Of a DNA stretch of 64,000 nucleotides, positions 47,338 to 58,017 are shown piece by piece. The first letter of the stretch is position 1. Each line of letters opens with the position of its first letter. Made by a program: the position numbers and the translations under genes. Source of the DNA: CAVXUB01 sp963764805 (lineage in GTDB: Bacteria > Actinomycetota > Acidimicrobiia > Acidimicrobiales > Bog-793). The notes under the pieces were generated by a model. The model saw only the letters and a list, made by a program, of their open reading frames with translations. It was not told where the DNA came from and did no database searches. The stretch spans positions 558,001-622,000 of the forward strand of contig CAVXUB010000001.1 of assembly GCA_963764805.1 (NCBI GenBank), given 5' to 3'.

Positions 47338-47440
47338 GCGCCGGCCACCGTAGCGGGAGACATGGCGCGGCGCTGCCAGTAGGTTCTTGCCTCGGCGAGC
47401 GGAACTGCCGCCTGCCGGCGCCGGCGAGGGAGGACCGTTC

Positions 47441-48430
47441 GTGCGAGTGAGCGTGCTCGGGGCGGGATCGTGGGGAACGACCGTCGCTGCGCTGTGCGCC
47501 CGTAAGACCCACACGACGCTCTGGGCACGGAGCGGCGAGGTCGCCGACTCGATCAACAAGGAGCACCGGAACCCCTTTTACCTGAAGGATTTTGTCCTCC
47601 CGATCTCGCTCCGGGCGACGGCAGCCTTGGATGAGGCGGTTGCCGGGTGCGACCTGCTGGTGGTCGGCGTCCCTACGGAGGGGTTCCGCGGCGTGATCGA
47701 GGGATGCGCGCCTTTCGTCCGGCCATGGGTGCCGATCGTCAGCCTCGCCAAGGGGCTGGAGGATGGTTCCCTGCTGCGGATGACCGAGATCGTCCAGCAA
47801 GTGCTGCCAGGACATCCGGCGGCAGTCCTCACCGGTCCCAACATCGCTCGCGAGATCCTCGGCGGCCAGGCTGCCGCGGCCGTGATCGCCACCGAGGACC
47901 TGTCGGTGGCGGCGGAGATCCAGACGGTGATCGCCCAGAGTTTGTTTCGGGTCTATGTGAACCAAGACGTGGTCGGCTGCGAAGTGGCCGGAGCGCTGAA
48001 GAACGTGATCGCCATCGCTTCCGGCATGGGCGAGGGTCTCGGCGTCGGCGACAACACGCGGGCGATGGTGATGTGCCGCGGGCTCGCCGAGATCACGCGG
48101 CTGGGCGTGGCGATGGGAGCCTCAGCCGCCACCTTTGCCGGGCTGGCCGGGATGGGCGACCTGATCGCCACCTGCATGAGCCCCCACAGCCGGAACCGGC
48201 TCGTCGGCTACGAGCTCGGGCGCGGGCGCAAGCTGAGCGAGATCCTGGGCGAGATGCGGATGGTCGCCGAAGGCGTGAAGACCGCCCGCCTGGTGCTCGA
48301 GCTGGCCGAACGGTACGGGCTGGAGCTACCCGTCTGCCGCGAGATCCACCGCGTGGTGCTGGGCGAGGAGACGGTGGGTGCCGCCTACCGGGGGCTCACC
48401 CCCGCTCGCCACGAGGCCGACCCGGGCTGA
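47441..48430 (+). CDS. gpsA: Glycerol-3-phosphate dehydrogenase [NAD(P)+]
   Basis: 329 residues, GTG start with GAGGGAGGA upstream. The Rossmann motif GAGSWGTTVA is followed by the conserved NPFYLKDFVLP, VVGVPTEGF, the catalytic lysine region LKNVIAIASGMGEGLGVGDNTRAMVMCRGLAEITRLG and the C-terminal SRNRLVGYELGRG. It reduces dihydroxyacetone phosphate to sn-glycerol-3-phosphate for phospholipid synthesis. A neighbouring acyltransferase is not present. It ends near intergenic dyad copy B. Confidence 0.95.
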   Translation: MRVSVLGAGSWGTTVAALCARKTHTTLWARSGEVADSINKEHRNPFYLKDFVLPISLRATAALDEAVAGCDLLVVGVPTEGFRGVIEGCAPFVRPWVPIVSLAKGLEDGSLLRMTEIVQQVLPGHPAAVLTGPNIAREILGGQAAAAVIATEDLSVAAEIQTVIAQSLFRVYVNQDVVGCEVAGALKNVIAIASGMGEGLGVGDNTRAMVMCRGLAEITRLGVAMGASAATFAGLAGMGDLIATCMSPHSRNRLVGYELGRGRKLSEILGEMRMVAEGVKTARLVLELAERYGLELPVCREIHRVVLGEETVGAAYRGLTPARHEADPG

Positions 48431-48433
48431 ATC

Positions 48434-48482
48434 CACGGTTGGTCAATTGTGACCATCTACGGGTCGTTTCCGACCATCCGTA
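48434..48482. repeat. Intergenic dyad element, copy B
   Basis: The left arm CACGGTTGGTC (48434-48444) pairs with GACCATCCGT (48472-48481), 9 of 10 core positions. An inner GACC / GGTC stem (48451-48454, 48462-48465) repeats the layout of copy A at 23688. TGACCATCTA, GGGTCG and CCATCCGTAA are shared between the copies. It lies between the gpsA stop and the EAL gene on the other strand and could terminate both. Confidence 0.7.
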
Positions 48483-48518
48483 ACCGCAGCCGGCCGACAG
48501 ACAAGACCGGCCACTCGC

Positions 48519-50114
48519 TCAGGTGGTGACGTGCAGCGGCGCCGGCCTGCCGAGGAGGTAACCCTGGCCGAGGCGGACCCCGAGCTCGCCCAACGTCTCC
48601 AGCTCTGAGTCCGTCTCGATGCCTTCCGCCACGAGCACGCAGCCGATTCCTTCCGCGAAGGTCGACAGGGCGCCGACCAGCGCCTGGCGTGCGAAGTCCC
48701 GCTCGATCCCCGCCACCCAGGCCCTGTCGAGCTTGACGAATGTCGGCCGCAGTTGCAGCACATGGGCGAGGCTGGCGTAGCCGGCACCGGCGTCGTCGAC
48801 GGCGATCCGCGTGCCGGCCGGCAGGCGCCCGAGGGCCCTCCGCAGTTCCTCGTAGTCGTCGACGACGGCGTGCTCTGTGAGCTCCACCACCACGGGTACG
48901 GGCGACGTCACGAGTGCCGCCGGCAGTCGGCTCTCGGCCATCGCGAACTCAGGCGAGGAGTTGACGGCGAGCCACATGCCGGATGGCAGCCGGCGGGCAG
49001 CCATGACGGCGCACCTCGCCATCGCCTCCTCCAGGTCGTGGCCCATCCCGACGGCGCCGGCCTCCGTCAGCCGCCGATCGGGAGGCACGCCGTCAGTGAA
49101 GCGCGTCAGCGCCTCGTAGCCGACGATCCTCCGCTCGGTGATGTCCACCACGGGCTGGAAGACCGTGAAGAACGCCTGCTCGTCGAGGATCTGCCGGAGC
49201 GCCGAGCGCCCGTCGTCGAGCTGCGCGTCGCGCTCCAGCGTCGGCGCCAGCAGCAGGGAGGCGATGCCGGCGACGTCGATCGCCGTCGACAGGGCCTGAT
49301 AGCCGGTGAGAGCGCTGGTCGATCTGAGGACGAGCTCGATCACCCCGAAGGGCTCGTCGAATCCGCCCACCGGTGCAAGGACCGCCCCCGGGTTGGCGGG
49401 CGGCCCGCCTGGAGAATCGGAGGGGCGGCCCTCTTGAGCGAGCGCCGGACCACCCCTGATCACCCTGCGGAGCCACCCGGCGTATTCAGCGGGTACCGGC
49501 TGCCCGACCCTCAGCCCGGAGACGGCAGATCCGTACCCGGCGAGCAGCACCGCCCGCTGGTCGCCCACGAAGCGAAACAGTGCCACACCCTCCACATCGT
49601 CGAACTCCCGCCGTAGCCGCTCGCAGATCCGGCGGGCGAGCTCGGCCGCGCCGTCCCGCGGCCGCAGCTGGCCGAGCTCCCGCAAGACGGTCAAGTGGCG
49701 CTGCACCGAGTCGATCGCCGCCTGGCTCCAGAGGTCCTGCACCCTCAGCTGCGCCCTCACGCGGGCCACCAGCTCGACGAGGTCGACCGGCTTCAGCAGG
49801 TAGTCGTTGGCGCCTGCATCGAGGCTGCTGATGCGGGCCTGCCACTCGTCGCTGCCGGTCACCATCACGACCGGCAGGAGCACCGTGCGAGCGTCGAGGC
49901 GAAGGATCTGCAGCACCTCGTGCCCGGACATCCCCGGCAGGTGGCTGTCGAGAAGCACCACGTCGATCGAGTGCTCGTGCAGTGCCCGCAGCGCCGACTC
50001 GCCGTCTGCAACCAGGATCGGGTGGAACCCGGCCCGCTCCAGAGCCATGGAGAAGAGACGCCGTGTCGGCTCGTCGTCGTCGACCACGAGCACTGTGGGA
50101 GTCTTCTCAGACAT
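48519..50114 (-). CDS. Response regulator with GAF and EAL (c-di-GMP phosphodiesterase) domains
   Basis: 531 residues. The receiver (1-120) has the acidic pocket VVDDDEPTRR, Asp56 in LLDSHLPGMSG and LLKPVDL. A GAF-like region (about 140-290) follows. The EAL domain (about 300-531) retains all catalytic and metal residues: YEALTRF, VNSSPEF, VVELTEHAVV, DDAGAGYASL, FVKLDR, VAEGIETDSEL and GQGYLLGRP. It should hydrolyse c-di-GMP to pGpG under phosphorylation control. No partner kinase is adjacent. ATG 50114 has GAGGGAGCGGGG upstream. Confidence 0.92.
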   Translation of the reverse strand: MSEKTPTVLVVDDDEPTRRLFSMALERAGFHPILVADGESALRALHEHSIDVVLLDSHLPGMSGHEVLQILRLDARTVLLPVVMVTGSDEWQARISSLDAGANDYLLKPVDLVELVARVRAQLRVQDLWSQAAIDSVQRHLTVLRELGQLRPRDGAAELARRICERLRREFDDVEGVALFRFVGDQRAVLLAGYGSAVSGLRVGQPVPAEYAGWLRRVIRGGPALAQEGRPSDSPGGPPANPGAVLAPVGGFDEPFGVIELVLRSTSALTGYQALSTAIDVAGIASLLLAPTLERDAQLDDGRSALRQILDEQAFFTVFQPVVDITERRIVGYEALTRFTDGVPPDRRLTEAGAVGMGHDLEEAMARCAVMAARRLPSGMWLAVNSSPEFAMAESRLPAALVTSPVPVVVELTEHAVVDDYEELRRALGRLPAGTRIAVDDAGAGYASLAHVLQLRPTFVKLDRAWVAGIERDFARQALVGALSTFAEGIGCVLVAEGIETDSELETLGELGVRLGQGYLLGRPAPLHVTT

Positions 50115-50284
50115 GCCCCGCTCCCTCATCTGCCGACCGGCGCGCTCGCCTACGGAACCCTCATCCTCGAGGCCGCAGAACTCCCCCCGACGGGAATAGC
50201 CGATGCCACTGCGACAGATTACCGCAGGTCAGGCGCGAAGCAGGCCGCTCTCGTACGCGTTCAGGTAAAGGTGCAGCAGAAGGT

Positions 50285-50977
50285 TCAGCGAGGGGTGCGC
50301 AGTTGCCGGAGCCCGGCGATGATCACCGAGAGCCCGGAATCGAAGTCGCGCTCCAGCATCTCGCCCGTCTCGCTGGCCAACCACTCGTCCTCGGGCACGC
50401 TCAGCGTGCCCGCCGTGAACCCTTGCGCACGCAGGTACTGCAGGTCCGTCATCACCGCGCCCATCGTGTACTGCACCACGGTCGTGTAGGCGATCGCAGC
50501 CTGCGGCTCCTTGAATCCCGCCCGGCGGTAGACGTCGAGGCTGCGCTCGGCCAGTCGACGCACGGACGCACGACCCGGGTCGAAGAGGCTCTGGATCAGC
50601 TCCGGATAGCGGCGGGCTACGCGCCGCGACTCGAAGGCGCCGAGACGAACCTCGTCCTCCCAGCCGAGATCGCGGGCGGGCCACTGCATGTCGACGAGCG
50701 CCCGATCGGCGACGGCCTCCAGCAGATCCGACTTGCTCGGCACGTGGTAGTAGATGGACATCGGCGCCACGCCGAGGTCCGACGCCAGGCGGCGCATATT
50801 GCAGGCGGCGAGGCCTTCATGACCTATCAGCTCCAGGGCCACGGTGACGATCCGCTCCCGGGTCAGGGGCGCCCTGACCACAAGATCGTCGTGGGCTACC
50901 ACACGCTGATCTTCGGCGTCCTCTGCCTCCAGAGCATACGCACCATCGGTGCTTAGCCGCTCACTCATAGTGACCAT
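50285..50977 (-). CDS. TetR/AcrR family transcriptional repressor
   Basis: About 230 residues. A 30-residue acidic lead precedes the HTH (LTRERIVTVALELIGHEGLAACNMRRLASDLGVAPMSIYYHVPSKSDLLEAVADRAL), and the C-terminal part resembles the TetR_C_1 ligand domain. It starts at ATG 50977 (GGGGGTAGG immediately upstream) or ATG 50968 (better spacing). A regulated target is not obvious; the dyad at 51061-51087 upstream is a candidate operator for autoregulation. The 170 bases downstream, before the EAL gene, contain nothing I recognise. Confidence 0.88.
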   Translation of the reverse strand: MVTMSERLSTDGAYALEAEDAEDQRVVAHDDLVVRAPLTRERIVTVALELIGHEGLAACNMRRLASDLGVAPMSIYYHVPSKSDLLEAVADRALVDMQWPARDLGWEDEVRLGAFESRRVARRYPELIQSLFDPGRASVRRLAERSLDVYRRAGFKEPQAAIAYTTVVQYTMGAVMTDLQYLRAQGFTAGTLSVPEDEWLASETGEMLERDFDSGLSVIIAGLRQLRTPR

Positions 50978-51060
50978 CCTACCCCCGAACCGGCCCGGGC
51001 GCTATGAAAACCCGCCACGGCCAAAACTAGCAGGCGAGAACTCGTTCCAGCTTGGACCGA

Positions 51061-51087
51061 GACAATTAGTTTCCCTTTTGAATTGTC
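51061..51087. promoter_or_regulatory. AT-rich dyad between holB-like and tetR genes
   Basis: A perfect 7-bp inverted repeat (GACAATT at 51061-51067, AATTGTC at 51081-51087) around a 13-base spacer, in an unusually AT-rich patch. It lies 84 bases upstream of the TetR start and 28 bases beyond the end of the delta prime gene, so it could be a TetR operator or a terminator for the polymerase operon. Confidence 0.5.
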
Positions 51088-51114
51088 CGTGATTAGCCGC
51101 CAGCCAGGGGCGCG

Positions 51115-52176
51115 TCAAGCGGCACCGCAGAGTCGCAGGATGAGGGCCTGTAACAACAGCTGTTCGTTGGGATTGCGCACGAGCATGTCGACTGCCTGGT
51201 CGATCGCCGCCAAGGCTGAAGCGACCTCGGCTGCCCGCTTCCTCTCCCCCGGACCGCCCACCACGTCGAGCCGCTCGCGGTACGCGCGGGCGAGAGAGGC
51301 CAGGCCGGCGCGGAGCTCGTCGGTCCGCAAGCGTCTTTGCTGGCGACGGTGCCGGGCCTCGATCTCGGCTCGTCCACGAACGCTCCGCTCGCCGTTCGCC
51401 GCCGCGGCCGCCTCCAGCTGCCGGAGCGCTGCATCCTGCTCGGACTTGAGGACCTCGACGAGAGCATCGGTTTCGGCGAGTATGTCGTCGACGGCTTGGG
51501 CGACCGTGGCGCCGGTGTCGTCGATCCGTCCCGGCAATCCGGTCCACAGCGCCTGCCGCCTCGCGAAGCCGTCGTCGTGCGCCAGCAACCTGGCCCGGTC
51601 CAACCGCCCGCCGGAGGCGACGGCTATCGATGCGGCGCGCTCCGGTTCCACGCCTTCGGCAGTGAGCACCTGGACGATCGTGACTGGGTCGAGTCCGCGG
51701 AGCTCGACCTTCACGCAGCGGCTGGCGATCGTCTCCAGATCGGGCGTGAGGTCCTCGGCGAGCAACACGAAGACTGTCGTCTCCGGCGGCTCCTCGACTG
51801 CCTTCAACAGCACGGGAGCGGCGTTCTCGACGAGTTCGAGATCCTCGATCACGATCACCTGGCGGGCCGCGGCCCGGGGGGATCGCATCGAGCGAGCCAC
51901 CGCCTCACGGGCCTCGTCGACCGAGATCGCCGCTCCCTTTCGTCGGAAGAGCGCCACGTCGGGATGCCCGCCCACGAGGACCGCTGTGCAATGTTCGCAA
52001 TCACCGCAGCCGCCTTGTGCACAGAGCAGCGAAGCAGCGAAGCAGGACGCCACGCTCGAAGCCCCCACCCCCTCGCCGCCGATGATCAGGTAGGCGTGGA
52101 CTGGCGCCGCCGCGGCCGCCCGCAACGCCGCCACGGCGACCTCCTGGCCGACGATCCGATCGAAGACGGCGCTCAT
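51115..52176 (-). CDS. holB: DNA polymerase III subunit delta prime
   Basis: 353 residues. The clamp-loader layout is clear: IVGQEVAVAALRAAAAAPVHAYLIIGGEGVGASSVA has a degenerate P-loop (Ala where the Walker lysine should be, as usual for delta prime), CAQGGCGDCEHC supplies the zinc cysteines, and AISVDEAREAV, QVIVIEDLELVENAAPVLLKAVEEPP and TIASRCVKVEL follow, the last holding the SRC motif. The subunit loads the sliding clamp during replication. Its start overlaps the stop of the thymidylate kinase gene (ATGA), the common actinobacterial tmk-holB arrangement. Confidence 0.92.
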   Translation of the reverse strand: MSAVFDRIVGQEVAVAALRAAAAAPVHAYLIIGGEGVGASSVASCFAASLLCAQGGCGDCEHCTAVLVGGHPDVALFRRKGAAISVDEAREAVARSMRSPRAAARQVIVIEDLELVENAAPVLLKAVEEPPETTVFVLLAEDLTPDLETIASRCVKVELRGLDPVTIVQVLTAEGVEPERAASIAVASGGRLDRARLLAHDDGFARRQALWTGLPGRIDDTGATVAQAVDDILAETDALVEVLKSEQDAALRQLEAAAAANGERSVRGRAEIEARHRRQQRRLRTDELRAGLASLARAYRERLDVVGGPGERKRAAEVASALAAIDQAVDMLVRNPNEQLLLQALILRLCGAA

Positions 52177-52824
52177 CGGGCCGGCCACCTCTCCTCCAGC
52201 TGGACCAGCACCCTCTCCGCGACCTCGGCCGGTGTTCCCGTGCCGTCCACCTGGAGCCACCCCTCGTCCTGCGCCAGCCGATCGAAGCCCGCCAGCACCC
52301 GCTCGTGGAAACCGGGTTCTGCCGCCTCGATGCGATCCGGAGCTCCGCAACGGCGAGAGCCGGCCAGCTCCGGCGGGACGACGAGCAGGATCGTGACATC
52401 GGGCTCCAACCCGCCCGTGGCGGCGCCTGAGATGGAGCGCACGAGGTCGAGGTCGAGCCCACGGCCGTAGCCCTGGTAGGCGAGCGAAGAACCGCTGAAT
52501 CGGTCCGTGACGACGTCTCGGCCGGCATCCAGCGCAGGGCGGATCACCGTCCGCACGTGCTCGGCTCGAGCGGCGGCCATCAGCAGCAGCTCCGAGACCG
52601 CCCCCAGCTCGCCCAAGCCAGGATCGAGCAACAGGGCACGGATGCGCTCCCCGACGGCGGTGCCACCGGGTTCCCGAGTCAGCAAGGGCCCCGCGCCTCG
52701 CCGCCAGCATCTCTGCCTGGGTCGATTTGCCGCAGCCCTCGCCGCCCTCGAAGGCGACGAACAAGCCCCGCTGGCCCTCCGGCTGCACCTCCACGGTCCT
52801 TGCTATGACAAGCCGCCGCGGCAA
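52173..52824 (-). CDS. tmk: Thymidylate kinase, frameshifted
   Basis: The enzyme phosphorylates dTMP to dTDP. The P-loop part FVAFEGGEGCGKSTQAEMLAARRGA lies in one frame and the rest, LLTREPGGTAVGERIRALLLDPG, VVTDRFSGSSLAYQGYGRG and LVQLEERWPAR, in the next. One base must be skipped at the GGGCCCC run near 52686-52692 (extra C). Together they give a normal length of about 210 residues. TTG 52824 or an internal GTG at 52794 are possible starts. The gene is essential in most bacteria, so the frameshift is probably an assembly error. It follows topA by 20 bases. Confidence 0.88.
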
Positions 52825-52844
52825 CTCACGTCAGCGGGCCCCAC

Positions 52845-55615
52845 TCAGCTCTTCCGCGCCTGCTTGGCAGCGCCGGCCTTCTTCGCCGCGCCCGACTTCT
52901 TGGCCGTGCCGGCCTTCTTCGCCGCGCCGGCCTTCTTGACCCCCGCCGCCGCCTTGACGCCGGCCTTCTTGACCCCGGCCGCCTTCTTCGCTCGGGCCGG
53001 CCGCGGCCCCGCCGCCCGCCGTTCGGCCAGCAGTTCGAAGGCCCGCTCCGGCGTGAGGTTCTCGGGCGCATCAGCGCGCCGGAGCGACGCGTTGTCGGTC
53101 CCGTCCGTCACGTAGGGTCCGAACCGCCCCTGGCGCAGCACCACCATCGCCCCCGACACCGGGTCCGGCCCTAGCTCGCGCAGCGGGGCGGCGGGGGTGC
53201 GGCCAAAAGCACGGGTCTTCGGCTGAGCGAAGAGGGCGAGAGCCTCGTCGAGCGTGATCGTGAACATCTGCTCCTCGCTCTCGAGGCTGCGCGTGTCCCG
53301 AGGCGTCGCCCGCCCGCGCTCGAGGAACGGCCCGTAGCGGCCGTTGGCGGCGATGATCTCCCGGCCCTCCGGGTCCACCCCGACGGTCCGGGGCAGCGTG
53401 AGCAGCTGCAGCGCCTCCTCGAGGGTGATGAGGGCGAGGTCCTGGCTCTTCAGCAAGGAGGCGGTGCGAGGCTTCTCGGCCCCAGCGTCCGCGATCTCGC
53501 CCAGCTGTACGTACGGGCCGTAACGACCGGCGCGGGCGATCACGGTCTTGCCTGTCGTTGGATCGATGCCGAGCTCACGATCGCCGGCTGGCGCCTCCAG
53601 CAGCTCGACGGCCCTCTCCAGCGTCAGCTCGTCCGGCGAGAGGTCAGGGGGGATCGAAGCGCGATCCTCGCCCCGCTGGAGATAAGGCCCGTAGCGTCCG
53701 ACCCGGGCGACGATCTCCCGCCCGTCGGGCCCGACGCCGAGACCGATCGAGTTCACCTCGCGAGCGTCTATCTCGTCCAGGTGGGTCGACACGGCGTCCT
53801 TCAACCCACGTCCGGAGTCGAGCGGACCTCCACCGGTACCGAAGTAGAAGCGGCTCAGCCAGGGCACCGCCTCCTGGGCGCCGGAGGCGATCTCGTCCAG
53901 GTCGTCCTCCATCGATGCCGTGAAGCCGGTGTCGACGAGAGTCCCGAAGTGGCGCTCCAGCAGCCCGACGACGGCGAATGCCGTGAAGGTGGGGACCAGA
54001 GCAGTCCCCTTCTTCCAGACGTAGCCGCGGTCCTGGATGGTGGCGATGATGCTGGCGTAGGTCGAGGGCCGGCCTATCCCCCGCTCCTCCAGCGCCTTGA
54101 CGAGGGAGGCCTCCGTGTAGCGGGCGGGCGGCTTCGTCGCATGGTCCTCGACGATGATCTCGCGCGGGTCCACGCTCTCGCCCACTCGCAGCGGAGGGAG
54201 GCGGACCTCGTCGTCGCCACCATCGGCCTCCTCGTCGCCCCACTCGACATACACGCGGAGGAACCCGGGGAAGGTGATCACCCGGCCGGAGGCTGACATC
54301 TCGGCGACGGTGCCGGCCGGTGCAGCCGGCGAGTCGCAAGCCGTGTCGCCCTCGAGGCGGACCTGGGCCGTGACACCCTCGGCGTCCCGCATCTGCGAGG
54401 CGACCGTCCGCTGCCAGACCAGCTCGTAGAGGCGGCGCTCGTCGCCGTGCAACTCGGCTCCCAGCGACTCGGGCGAGCGGAACGTCTCCCCCGAGGGCGG
54501 ATCGCCTCGTGGGCCTCCTGCGCGTTGCGCACACGGCTCTGGTACGAGCGGGGTGAGCCCGGGAGGTAGTCGCGCCCGTAGCGGGACTCGACCTCAGCCC
54601 GCGCCGCTCGCAGGGCGGTATCGGACAAGGTCGTCGAGTCGGTCCGCATGTAGGTGATGTAGCCCTGCTCGTAGAGGCGCTGCGCCACCTGCATCGTGCG
54701 CTGTGCAGAGAAGCGAAGCTTGCGGGCGGCCTCCTGCTGCAAGGTCGAGGTGATGAAGGGCGCCGAGGGGGAGCGGCGGAACGGCTTTTCCTCCACAGAG
54801 GTCACGTTCATCGCCGCGGCTTGCAGAGCCTCCACCAGGCCGCGGGCGGCCGGCTCGTCGAGGAGGAGTAGTCGCGTCTCGTCCTTCAACCGGCCGAGAT
54901 CGTCGAAGTCGCGGCCGGTCGCGATGCGGCGACCGCCGAGCGAGAGGAGGGAGGCCGAGAAGGTCTCCTCTGTTTCGCGCTTGGCGTAGCGGCCCTCGAC
55001 GCTCCACCAGGACCCCGAGCGGAACCTCATCCGCTCCCGCTCCCGTTCGACCACCAGGCGCGTGGCGACGCTCTGCACGCGGCCTGCGGAGAGTCCGCGC
55101 TGCACCTTCTTCCAGAGGACGGGTGACACCTCGTAGCCGTAGAGGCGGTCGAGGATGCGGCGGGCCTCCTGAGCGTCGACGAGGCGCTCGTCGATGTCGC
55201 GGGGATTGGCCAGGGCGTCGGCGATGGCAGCCGGCGTGATCTCGTGGAAGACCATCCGCCGCACCGGGACCCGGGGCGAGAGGACCTCGCGCAGGTGCCA
55301 GGCGATCGACTCGCCCTCGCGGTCCTCGTCTGTAGCCAGGTAGAGCTCGCTCGCTTCCTTGAGCAACGACTTCAGCTTGGCGACCTGTGACTTCTTCTCG
55401 GAGGAGACGACGTAGAGGGGCTTGAAGTCCTCCTCCACGTTGACACCGAGGTTGCCCCACGAGGTTCCCTTGTAGGCAGGCGGGACTTCGTCGGCATTGC
55501 GAGGCAGGTCTCGGATGTGCCCGATCGACGACTCGACGACGAAGTCGCGCCCGAGGAAGCGGGCGATGGTCTTGGCCTTCGCCGGCGACTCGACGATGAC
55601 GAGGGGACGCGTCAA
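52845..55615 (-). CDS. topA: DNA topoisomerase I, frameshifted
   Basis: About 920 residues when repaired. The N-terminal Toprim domain (RPLVIVESPAKAKTIARFLG, LATDEDREGESIAWHL) and the active-site strand YITYMRTDST lie in one frame. The rest, LHGDERRLYELVW onward with TEASLVKALEERGIGRPSTYASII, four to five C-terminal beta-type repeats (GREIVARVGRYGPYLQRGED and relatives) and the Lys/Ala-rich tail, is in another. A missing base near 54488-54498, in a C run, would restore RPSGETFRSPESLGAELHGDE. TopA relaxes negative supercoils and is essential, so the break is probably an error. TTG 55615 starts 10 bases after the pyrophosphatase stop. Confidence 0.92.
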
Positions 55616-55625
55616 GGTTGCCGGA

Positions 55626-57962
<2,337 letters not shown>

Positions 57963-58017
57963 GAAAAAAGCTCCTTTGCTTGAGTCGGCGGAAAGATACA
58001 GGGCGTGAGCTGACTTC

